Source: Endozoicomonas sp. SCSIO W0465 (lineage in GTDB: Bacteria; Pseudomonadota; Gammaproteobacteria; Pseudomonadales; Endozoicomonadaceae). From it: DNA of 64,000 bases. Each line of letters starts with the position of its first letter. The first letter of the stretch is position 1. The stretch spans positions 4,318,001-4,382,000 of the forward strand of contig NZ_CP092417.1 of assembly GCF_023716865.1 (NCBI RefSeq). The letters run 5' to 3'. Both the position numbers and the translations under genes were made by a program. A model generated the notes under the pieces. That model worked only from the letters and a program-made list of their open reading frames with translations, did no database searches and had not been told where the DNA came from. Below, one piece after another: positions 19,150 to 26,878 of this stretch.

Positions 19150-19764
19150 ATGATGAGTAAGGACTTTTTTCTGCAACGCTACTGGACGATGCTGAGCACA
19201 CCGGCTGGCAAAATATCCATGGGCGTTATCCTCGCCTTCGGCTTTGTTGCAGGCATTATTTTCTGGGGTGGTTTCAATACCGGCATGGAGAAAACCAATA
19301 CCGAAGCGTTCTGTATCAGCTGCCATGAAATGGCAGACAATGTCTTTGAAGAGTACAAAACCACCATCCACTACAATAACCGTTCCGGTGTCAGAGCGGT
19401 CTGCTCGGATTGTCACGTACCCAAAGAGTGGACACCCAAACTGGTAAGAAAGATACAGGCCAGCAAAGAACTCTGGGGCAAAATGACCGGAAAAATTGAT
19501 ACCCATGAAAAATTTGTCGCGCATCGTCGTGAAATGGCTGAACGTGAATGGGCCCGAATGAAGGCCAACGATTCCCAGGAGTGCCGGAACTGCCACAATT
19601 TTGACTATATGGACTTTTCTGAACAGTCTGCCAGAGCGATGGAGAGTCACACCAGGGCCTTCCTGGGTACGGATAAGCAACCGCCTACCGGTGAGACCTG
19701 TATCGACTGCCACAAGGGTATTGCCCATGAGCTGCCCAATATGCAGGGTATTGAGGGCTGGTAA
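19150..19764 (+). CDS. napC: Tetraheme cytochrome c quinol dehydrogenase NapC
   Basis: This protein of about 204 aa has an N-terminal membrane anchor (GVILAFGFVAGIIFWGGF) and four CxxCH heme motifs: CISCH, CSDCH, CRNCH and CIDCH. This is the NapC/NirT layout. It oxidises menaquinol or ubiquinol and reduces NapB. GTG at 19144 and ATG at 19153 are other starts; ATG at 19150 follows AAGGTG. It could serve other periplasmic reductases, which might explain its survival, but that is inference. Confidence 0.94.
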   Translation: MMSKDFFLQRYWTMLSTPAGKISMGVILAFGFVAGIIFWGGFNTGMEKTNTEAFCISCHEMADNVFEEYKTTIHYNNRSGVRAVCSDCHVPKEWTPKLVRKIQASKELWGKMTGKIDTHEKFVAHRREMAEREWARMKANDSQECRNCHNFDYMDFSEQSARAMESHTRAFLGTDKQPPTGETCIDCHKGIAHELPNMQGIEGW

Positions 19765-19793
19765 GCAGCCCCGGAGAACGCAAGGAGAATGCA

Positions 19794-19922
19794 ATGAGCA
19801 CACTGGAGTCTGTCATCTGGCACTTACTGGGCTATGCCGCTATGCCTGCTATTTTTATCGGTGGGTTTATCGCCACGGCATTGATTTTCTGTTTTGTTAT
19901 GGATAAGGCAGGAAAACGATAA
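19794..19922 (+). CDS. 42-aa single-span membrane protein at the end of the nap operon
   Basis: ATG at 19794 follows AAGGAG with good spacing, 29 bp after napC. The product has a hydrophobic segment (AAMPAIFIGGFIATALIFCFVM) and a short basic tail KAGKR. Its position and size recall the small NapE/TorE membrane proteins, but the sequence does not look like E. coli-type NapE, and I do not assign it. It is too short for common gene-length cutoffs. Confidence 0.6.
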   Translation: MSTLESVIWHLLGYAAMPAIFIGGFIATALIFCFVMDKAGKR

Positions 19923-19966
19923 CACTTTGTACACATCAGGCTCTTGGAAAAGAGTCTGGTTGTGGT

Positions 19967-19988
19967 GAAGCCAGTATCCGCTGGCTTT
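19967..19988 (+). terminator. Possible terminator hairpin after the nap operon
   Basis: GAAGCCAG and CTGGCTTT form a stem (with a G-T pair) with a 6-base loop, 45 bp after the last nap gene. There is only a short T stretch, so termination is uncertain. The following 300 bp up to 20303 are AT-rich and hold no gene; they should contain the promoter of the next gene. Confidence 0.35.
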
Positions 19989-20303
19989 ATCACCGACATG
20001 TTTCTATAAAAGTCTCAATTCAACTGCGCCTCGACACATTCCCGGAAAATTCCCGAGAAACTGCCTGCAAAAACTGCAACAACCACAATTAATAACACTT
20101 ACCTTATGGACAACATTCAAAAATAATATTTGATAAACCCGGTATGTTTTCCTATTTTGATTTTTTTACTATCCACAGTCAGTAGTTTATGAAAATAATA
20201 TATTGGTATTTTAATGAGTTACAACACAGGTATTTCATAATTAATTGTGCTGTTTCAGACCCACAGTGAATATTCAACAATATATAATCAGGGACATGAG
20301 AAA

Positions 20304-21914
20304 ATGTTGCCAAACTCAAGTTCGCTTTTTCTACCAGTACAATCAGGTGTCGCAAACGACTATGGACGCTCGTTAAATACACTTCCACCTCAATATGGTA
20401 CAAATTCATTCTCACCTGTGGCAGTTGCTGCTCAATCTTATATAGCAAGAGACTCACACCCTTCCCCTGATGCCGCCAGGGTCTGCAATTACAATGAACG
20501 TAACAGTACACCCGGCAATCTCTTATGCCATACCTTGCGCCACACAAAGTTACAAGGCTCTGCCTATCTTGGAGCAAAGCCCGAGCTAATAGGTCACGCG
20601 CACTCTGTTCACGAAAACCAACAGGCCAGGCCCGATATAGATACACTGGCAAAGGAATTGCGACTGACAAAAAACAGGCAAGAACGAAGGCGTGTGGCAG
20701 CCATCAATGTTGCGTTCAAAAAGTTACGAGACCTGCTTCCTGATGAGTTAACACCAAGAGTAAGCAGACTATCGAAACTTGGAACTCTTAAGTTAGCCAC
20801 AGAATATATCAACATTCTTAACAGACACCTGTCTGCACCAACAGAGGTCAAAAGTTCAGAAACAGCATTGATAGCCGGAAGATTCGATGCTGCAGAACAA
20901 GGTATCTGCGGGTACAGACACCTTGATGATACCAGGCTTCCATTCGGATATTCTCAACAAGAACACCTGTTAAGATGGCAGACACAACCAAAAGAAACAG
21001 CCAGTCACTCCCTCCCGGAAATACTCCTCAGCCATATTTCATGTATAAAAACAGAGAAAAAAGGGGAAATCAGAGAAGAAATCGAGAACCAACCCATACT
21101 CCCTCAGCCTTTTGAAAACACAGGATGTTTCAATTCATCATTGATCGGCTCACCAGCTAAAGCGGGAACCACTGAACCCAACATTGGGTCAAGTCTGGTA
21201 GCAGCAGTTTCACTCAGTCTGTCAGGCATATCTGGTGAAGATTGCGATTGCGAGTACTCTTCATACTCGAATGAAAGCAACATATTGAAACCTGCTACTT
21301 ATGAGTCCCGAGCCCCCGGACATGTAGAAATGCCCGTTGCTCATGTAAACATGAGACAGGGCGCAGAAGTTCCTGAGAAAAATAAAGAAGAACAACTTCC
21401 CGGTTGTGCCCATCTGCGTGCAATGCAAAGCACTTATCAACAACTTTATGACCATCGTTTTGAATCATCTCTACCCCCGGAGTCATTGGCAGCCAGGACA
21501 AGGATAACCCCACCTGATACCGCATTCCGGGATAATCTCCAGAGGTCAAGCTTCACAACCTTGCGTATTTTGGAAGGAATGCCTTCATCTCCTCTCGATT
21601 CATTGGAAACCGTTCCTCATCGAGAAGGTGTCTTTAAAACTGAAAATTTCCATGATGATTGTGCTGAGCAACAAAAAAAGAAAGATGCATTCATACCTTT
21701 TCGTAAATTATTTGGCACAATATGCCGCCTCCAGGATAAGGAAGTATCTGAGCAGGATATCTCCAAAAAAGCCGTTATGGTATGGCAGTCATTGACAGCT
21801 GAAGAAAAGCGACCCTATATCCTTGAGCAACAGCACCAGGAGATGCTGTGTAAAGAGATGAACCCTGATAAAGAGATGACATATCACATCAGGAAAAAGC
21901 CCAGGCTCGTATAA
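20304..21914 (+). CDS. Protein with basic helix-loop-helix and HMG-box-like domains; candidate nucleomodulin effector
   Basis: This protein is about 536 aa (ATG at 20304; an in-frame GTG at 20247 adds 19 residues). Residues 122-176 read as a eukaryotic bHLH: basic region TKNRQERRRVAAIN with the E-box Glu and Arg, helix 1 INVAFKKLRDLLP, loop, and helix 2 RLSKLGTLKLATEYINIL. The last 80 residues resemble an HMG box: KKKDAFIPFRKLFG, then DISKKAVMVWQSLTAEEKRP, ending in basic RKKPRLV, a plausible nuclear-localisation signal. The middle is low-complexity, Ser/Glu-rich. Neither domain is normal in bacteria, so a role in a host nucleus is inferred. It has no signal peptide or membrane segment. It is flanked by ordinary genes and has no visible operon. 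Confidence 0.8.
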   Translation: MLPNSSSLFLPVQSGVANDYGRSLNTLPPQYGTNSFSPVAVAAQSYIARDSHPSPDAARVCNYNERNSTPGNLLCHTLRHTKLQGSAYLGAKPELIGHAHSVHENQQARPDIDTLAKELRLTKNRQERRRVAAINVAFKKLRDLLPDELTPRVSRLSKLGTLKLATEYINILNRHLSAPTEVKSSETALIAGRFDAAEQGICGYRHLDDTRLPFGYSQQEHLLRWQTQPKETASHSLPEILLSHISCIKTEKKGEIREEIENQPILPQPFENTGCFNSSLIGSPAKAGTTEPNIGSSLVAAVSLSLSGISGEDCDCEYSSYSNESNILKPATYESRAPGHVEMPVAHVNMRQGAEVPEKNKEEQLPGCAHLRAMQSTYQQLYDHRFESSLPPESLAARTRITPPDTAFRDNLQRSSFTTLRILEGMPSSPLDSLETVPHREGVFKTENFHDDCAEQQKKKDAFIPFRKLFGTICRLQDKEVSEQDISKKAVMVWQSLTAEEKRPYILEQQHQEMLCKEMNPDKEMTYHIRKKPRLV

Positions 21915-22239
21915 ATGGCATCAATTCAGCAGTGCGATGAATGACAAAACCGGTGACCCTGATATATCTACCGCTCAACATTTACCATGTTTTCATGATA
22001 AACCGGCAACGTGGTTTCCAGCCAGAGTCAGCTGTTCCTGAATGCTGGTATAAAGTGCATGTTGAGGACTTCCTATTCCCGATCAGGAACGATTCACGCA
22101 AATAGTGTGAATGAGATAGCGGTGGATACCAACCGATGCAAAAATAGAATAGATACCATGCTCACATTTCGCTTATCCCCATGCCGTATTACCAATACAT
22201 TGACGTTATGCAGTGTTACCAAATCAGGGGGAAGCATAG
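21915..22239. other. Intergenic stretch without a supported gene
   Basis: This 325-bp region lies between the bHLH/HMG gene and the threonine-synthase-like gene. A short open frame from 22011 runs into the next gene in another frame and has no ribosome-binding site. I see no repeat, terminator or recognisable motif. Confidence 0.5.
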
Positions 22240-23388
22240 ATGCACTATTTCTGCAGGCATTGCCAGAGCGAATACCCACCAGCACCAGAATTAATTAAAT
22301 GCCAGTGCGGATCATCATTGTGGGTAAAACATGAGTCTGAATTCACCAGGGCCGATCTGATTCCGAATGACTTTACCATGTGGCGCTACTCCACAGCCTA
22401 CCCATTAAACAGAGAAGAGATAACAATATCGTTTAATGAAACCATTACGCCATTGGCCAAGACGCAGATTGCCGGTGTTCCGGTCCTGGTAAAAATGGAT
22501 TCACTTATGCCAACGGGGTCATTCAAAGCCAGAGGAGCGGCACTGGTCGTCAATTATCTGAATAATCAGGGCGTCAACAGCATTGCAGAGGACTCCAGTG
22601 GCAATGGCGGCGCAGCTTATGCAGGCTATGCCGCAAAAGGCGGGCTGGCCTGCCATATTTATGTCCCCAAAGGCACCTCGGCGGGAAAAACCGTGCAAAC
22701 CCGGGTTTACGGAGCCCGCTGTATTGAAGTCAGTGGCTCCCGAAATGATGTGGCTGTAGCCGCCATGAACAGTATTCAGACAGATGGCGGTTATTATGTA
22801 GGTCATAACTGGCATCCACTGTTTATTGAGGGCGTCAAATCCATTGCCTATGAAATCTGGGAACAATGTGGTTACCAGGCCCCGGACAATTTTGTGGTCC
22901 CGGCGGGCAATGGCAGTCTGCTGGCAGGGGCCTACCTGGGCTTTTCAGAACTGTTGAGGAATGGTGAAATCAGTAAAATGCCGCGTCTGTTCGGGGTTCA
23001 AACCCATGGTATCCAGCCCTTTGTTCAGTGCTTTAATGACCAGGCCATCGAGATAGGGGACACCGACACTCTGGCTGAGGGCATCAAGATTCAACGTTCA
23101 TCACACCTTGAGGAAATCATCGGTTTTGTTCGTGAATCCAACGGTGGTTTCTTGAGTGTCGGAGAAGATCAAATCAAGGTTGCACTGTATGATATGGGAT
23201 CTAAAGGCTTTTTTATTGAGCCCACATCCGCGACGGCCTTTGCCGGCATTGCCAGTCTGATTGAGGATGGCAGAATCAGTACCGGTGATACCACCGTCGG
23301 TGTTATCACCGGACATGGCCTGAAAGCCACTGGCACCATCCGGCACCTGCTGGAAGAAGATTTATCCGGCCAAGGAGGTCTGCAATGA
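22240..23388 (+). CDS. Threonine-synthase-like PLP-dependent enzyme
   Basis: This 382-aa protein is of fold-type II PLP enzymes. The N-terminus has a zinc-ribbon-like pair of Cys motifs (CRHC ... CQCGS) seen in one group of threonine synthases. The PLP lysine is in PTGSFKARGA, a Ser/Asn-rich cofactor loop in SSGNGGAAYAGYAAKGG, and a Gly-rich phosphate loop in VVPAGNGSLLAG. ATG follows AGGGGGAAG. It overlaps by 4 bp a RidA-family gene, a logical partner because RidA removes reactive enamines formed by PLP enzymes. The natural substrate could differ from O-phosphohomoserine. Confidence 0.8.
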   Translation: MHYFCRHCQSEYPPAPELIKCQCGSSLWVKHESEFTRADLIPNDFTMWRYSTAYPLNREEITISFNETITPLAKTQIAGVPVLVKMDSLMPTGSFKARGAALVVNYLNNQGVNSIAEDSSGNGGAAYAGYAAKGGLACHIYVPKGTSAGKTVQTRVYGARCIEVSGSRNDVAVAAMNSIQTDGGYYVGHNWHPLFIEGVKSIAYEIWEQCGYQAPDNFVVPAGNGSLLAGAYLGFSELLRNGEISKMPRLFGVQTHGIQPFVQCFNDQAIEIGDTDTLAEGIKIQRSSHLEEIIGFVRESNGGFLSVGEDQIKVALYDMGSKGFFIEPTSATAFAGIASLIEDGRISTGDTTVGVITGHGLKATGTIRHLLEEDLSGQGGLQ

Positions 23389-23608
23389 ACTATATTCAGA
23401 CCAGCAACCAGCTCAAACCTGCCGGCCATTACGCCCAGGCAATCCTCCACCATGGATTACTCTACGTCTCAGGGCAGCTACCGGTTAACCCCGATACAGG
23501 AGAGAAAACAGCGGGTGATATTGAGCAGCAAACCCGACAAGTGTTGGATAACCTGGCCCTGATTTTGAGTGAAGCGGGCACCACCCTTAATCAGGTCATA
23601 AAGCTGGT
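23385..23608 (+). pseudogene. ridA: RidA-family enamine/imine deaminase, 3' end lost at a MITE
   Basis: The first 75 codons are clearly RidA (YAQAILHHGLLYVSGQLPVNPDTGE, then QTRQVLDNLALILSEAGTTLNQVIKLV). At 23609 the MITE begins and the frame stops at 23621. RidA is normally about 128 aa, and the catalytic Arg near residue 105 is missing. The start overlaps the preceding gene in ATGA. No continuation of ridA is found on the other side of the MITE. Confidence 0.88.
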
Positions 23609-23768
23609 GGCTCTATTTTGATTACGAACTGCTCTACAGTGAAAACTGACTGTAGGTCACGAAAAACAAGGATTGGGCAACATTACCGGACAATATGCTG
23701 ACAACCTTTGTAGATAAAGGGCTTCAGCAATGTTCAACCCAGTAGCAGTCTGAAATCCTACAAGAGCC
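23609..23768 (+). mobile_element. 160-bp MITE, copy 2, at a rearrangement junction
   Basis: It has the same 160-bp sequence as copies 1 and 3, GGCTCTATTTTG to AAGAGCC. Unlike them it has no target duplication: the left flank is AAGCTGGT and the right flank TTCAACAA. The left flank is ridA and the right flank a LysR gene in reverse, both cut exactly at the MITE edge. This is expected after recombination between two MITE copies. Confidence 0.92.
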
Positions 23769-24158
23769 TTCAACAATTCTTGGGGTATGGTTGGTAGTAA
23801 TGGTGATATAGCGATCCTGTCGCACACAATCCGCCAACGCTTCACTGATTAACCCGGCAACCAGAGTTTCAGAACAATCCAGACGAATGGGGGTATGGCT
23901 TTCCAGGGCCTGGTTCTCGTAGATCTGACCACACAACTCCCGGAATGTCGGCTCAATGGTTTCCACCAGAGCCAGAGCATCCGCTGTCAGGCGAATATAG
24001 CGACCATCCGGCTCTATCAGCTTTTTTCCGATTCTCTTTTCCAGGTTGGCAATGCGTTTACTGACCGTAGACTGGCTAACATAAAGATGACTGCCGGTAC
24101 GGCTCATGGTTCTCTCCTTCTGAAGAACCAGCAAGGTCTCAATGCCTTCTAATAACAT
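23769..24158 (-). pseudogene. LysR-family regulator, 3' half lost at a MITE
   Basis: About 130 codons remain of a LysR-type regulator (normally about 300 aa). The N-terminal winged helix-turn-helix is present: SRTGSHLYVSQSTVSKRIANLEKRIGKKL. The effector-binding domain starts (PIRLDCSETLVAGLISEALADC) and ends at the MITE edge after TNHTPRIVE. It could bind DNA but not respond normally. Confidence 0.88.
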
Positions 24159-24282
24159 GATGTTTCTGATGCCGCCGGGAAGTCACGGAACAATGCCATA
24201 GTAGATGACAAAAGCCAATCGATAACCGGCTATAAACAGTATTCTTCAGGTTGCAAATATTAGGGCTGGATAATTTCAAATT

Positions 24283-24646
24283 TTATATCAGCATCTTTTT
24301 CCAACCGCTCAATAAGCCGATCACCAAACAAAGTGGAAGTTGTCCAGAAACCACCCGGCTGACCAGTCTTTTGCTGATGTAAGGATTAGCCAACTGCCTG
24401 CGTAATGCAGAGTCTTTTGCCGCCTCACGGGTGATATTGATCATGCTGGCCAACGTTCCTCCTGAAAGCCCGCCCTTCGCAGCTTTCACCCGCATGCTGA
24501 TCTCCATACAGAATGAACCCAATACCTCCTTCGCCTTTCTCTGGGTAAAATACACGCCCATATCCGAAGGAATGGAATCAAAGCCACTGCAGTGGACAAT
24601 TCGTGCGCCACTCTTCTGCGCCGTTTCCTCATATCGGTCCATCATA
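24283..24646 (-). pseudogene. Relic of a saccharopine-dehydrogenase-like oxidoreductase
   Basis: The frame contains DRYEETAQKSGARIVHCSGF, DSIPSDMGVYFTQRKAKEV and AAKGGLSGGTLASMINITRE, a conserved internal block of the saccharopine dehydrogenase-like/trans-acting enoyl reductase family (about 390-410 aa). The N-terminal NADP-binding part and the C-terminal half are missing. The upstream 28 residues of the open frame do not look homologous. I infer a decayed fragment; no mobile element is visible at its ends. Confidence 0.65.
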
Positions 24647-24772
24647 CTTTGTCGTTTTTTTAAAATACAGCAAGGCGTAAAGCCTACAGTGTTCAGTAGA
24701 AAAAGGGAAAGTAATGAAGGAGATAAAACCAATAATCCGGGAGTTGCAGAAACCCTCTCTGGCTTCTCGCTA

Positions 24773-26800
24773 TCAGTAGCTCTTTTGAGTTTTCATTGGG
24801 TAAAGCTGTCCATTATTGAGTGTCAGAGCATGATGACAGAAATGAGCAAAAGACTTGCGATTACTCAACACGATCAACCCTTTTTTATTCTCTTCACAAA
24901 AAGATCGAACCGATTGAATAAAATGAAGACTGTCGTCATCACTCAAAAATTCAAATGGTTCATCCAGAACAACAAGATCAGCATCTGACAGAAAGACTCT
25001 GGCCAACATGAAGCGTTTCCGCTCACCGGAAGACAAGGGAATAATATCATTATTATCCACCTGAAAGTGCAGGCCATCATCAATCTGATTTATTTTTTCT
25101 GTCAGGTTCATTTTTTCCAGAGCATCAGCTACCTGTTCTGCTGTTACTGACGTACGACCAAGCGTCAGATTTTCATGCAGAGAACCGGTAAAAAACCGGT
25201 AGTAGGAAGGTGAGAAATGAATGTGGCTGCGCACGTCCCGATAATCAAAGTGTTCGATATTCAGATTGTTAACCAGCAAATGGCCACTGGACGGTTCTTC
25301 AAGCCCAGCAAGGATATTAAACAGGCTTGATTTGCCAGCTCCCGGCCGACCATAGACGTACAGTGAATCAGGCAGGTTTAGATCGATGTTTGCCCCTTTT
25401 ATCTGAAAGTATTTGTTGTCGGCATAGTTAAACTCGATGTTTTTCAGTTCAAGATGTTTAATCCGGGTCAAACAGAAAGAGGCACCACGTTCCTCAACGG
25501 GTATTGCATAAAACTTGTTCAAGTTATCAAAAAGAATACGGATGCGATTGATATTGAATAGCAAATTGGTGATGGATGCATTTGAGATCGATTTGGACGC
25601 GAGAAGTGAGCAAGCCACCAATTGCCCCAGGGTCATCAATCCTTCCGATACCCGCCAGGCTCCATAACCAGTAACAGCAATCAGAGAGAGAAACAGAATC
25701 AACATCGATATATGATTGATATGGGCCGAGATGGAAAAATAGTGTCGATGGTCCGGTCTTCTGTGCTCGATCACTTCGGTAAAATAGCGCTCCATTCCGG
25801 CCAGCTTGATAAAGGGCAGTGACTGCATGATTTCATATTCAAACTTCCGCTTTCTCCCTTCAAATTCATAGTGATCATTAATGTATCGTTGAATCTTTGG
25901 CTGTAGAACAAGATTGATGCCAACAACCAGAGCAATGGCAACCAGAGGTATGGCCACCATTGCACCGCCGAAATAGGCAATCAAAGCCAGAGAGAGCAGC
26001 ATGAAAGGTGAATCAACCAATGCCAGCAGATGGAGTGTCCCGAGCATCTGGCTCAGTGACCTGCCATAGGTCACGAGTTGGGTCATGAATGAAGCCGAAT
26101 GAGGCATTGCCGATGGCTTCAGGTTACAAAGCCGGTATGAAAACTCCCTGGCCAGCTCAATTTCCATGCGAAAAACCCGGTCACTCAGCAAGTAAGAAAG
26201 TGCCGATCGGTTAATAAACCAGATCAATACCAGGAAAACAGCAATCAATACCAATGAAGACAGGATGCCCACAAAACCACTAGGTAGTACCTTGTCAAAT
26301 ACGTTCATGTTGTATAGCGGCACAACATAAACCAGAAGATTGGTGATAATTCCGGTCAGAATCAGATAAAAGCCGTCACGATCGGTAAGTTTTCTGAAAA
26401 ACCAGCCCATGGTCTTGGGTTCACGGCCAGATTTGTCTACTCTGGCTTCCAGCTTTTCAGTACTGATGATCAGAATCGGATGCTCCATACTGTGTTTGGA
26501 GCGTGCTCGATTGATATCACTGTTATGACGAAGAATGATGATGTCGTGTTCATGGTCAAAGCAAAACAGCAAATGCTGTTCATCGAGATCAACCAGCTCA
26601 AGGTTTTCTACCGTAGAGATTTTGATAAGACAGTCAAGGTCTTCGAGATAAGCTTTCGTTTGATAAACAGTCAGATCGCTGGTTTTACGCAGCTTGTTGT
26701 TGATATACACAAGCTTGCTGTCCAGCTTGAAGTGCTTGTTCAGGTATTCCAGTGCACTGCTCAAACTGGCTGAATTGACCAGACAATCTTCACTATCCAT
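24773..26800 (-). CDS. Type I secretion ABC transporter (inner-membrane ATPase/permease)
   Basis: This 675-aa protein has three parts: an N-terminal C39-peptidase-like domain without a visible catalytic Cys-His pair (about 1-135), a membrane domain with about six hydrophobic segments (about 145-430), and an ATPase domain with Walker A GRPGAGKSS (about 485), an altered signature LSSGERKR (about 590) and Walker B LVVLDEPFE (about 608). This is the layout of RtxB/LapB-type transporters for large adhesins. It is the last gene of a three-gene minus-strand cluster (adaptor, adhesin, transporter). The start at 26800 has a weak ribosome-binding site. No TolC-type outer membrane gene is in the window. 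Confidence 0.88.
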   Translation of the reverse strand: MDSEDCLVNSASLSSALEYLNKHFKLDSKLVYINNKLRKTSDLTVYQTKAYLEDLDCLIKISTVENLELVDLDEQHLLFCFDHEHDIIILRHNSDINRARSKHSMEHPILIISTEKLEARVDKSGREPKTMGWFFRKLTDRDGFYLILTGIITNLLVYVVPLYNMNVFDKVLPSGFVGILSSLVLIAVFLVLIWFINRSALSYLLSDRVFRMEIELAREFSYRLCNLKPSAMPHSASFMTQLVTYGRSLSQMLGTLHLLALVDSPFMLLSLALIAYFGGAMVAIPLVAIALVVGINLVLQPKIQRYINDHYEFEGRKRKFEYEIMQSLPFIKLAGMERYFTEVIEHRRPDHRHYFSISAHINHISMLILFLSLIAVTGYGAWRVSEGLMTLGQLVACSLLASKSISNASITNLLFNINRIRILFDNLNKFYAIPVEERGASFCLTRIKHLELKNIEFNYADNKYFQIKGANIDLNLPDSLYVYGRPGAGKSSLFNILAGLEEPSSGHLLVNNLNIEHFDYRDVRSHIHFSPSYYRFFTGSLHENLTLGRTSVTAEQVADALEKMNLTEKINQIDDGLHFQVDNNDIIPLSSGERKRFMLARVFLSDADLVVLDEPFEFLSDDDSLHFIQSVRSFCEENKKGLIVLSNRKSFAHFCHHALTLNNGQLYPMKTQKSY

Positions 26801-26878
26801 ATTCTCAGTCCATTACCGTTCAACAATACCGGGAATTACTCAAGGTCCTGCAAAAGATCGATGTAAAGGCTGGCACCG

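Noticed and set aside
18769..19803. 344-aa open frame on the minus strand across napB and napC
   Set aside because: It is antisense to two clear cytochrome genes with heme motifs; the long frame is a by-product of their codon use.
22011..22298. 95-aa open frame upstream of the threonine-synthase-like gene
   Set aside because: It overlaps the start of the clearly coding gene in another frame and has no ribosome-binding site or recognisable sequence.
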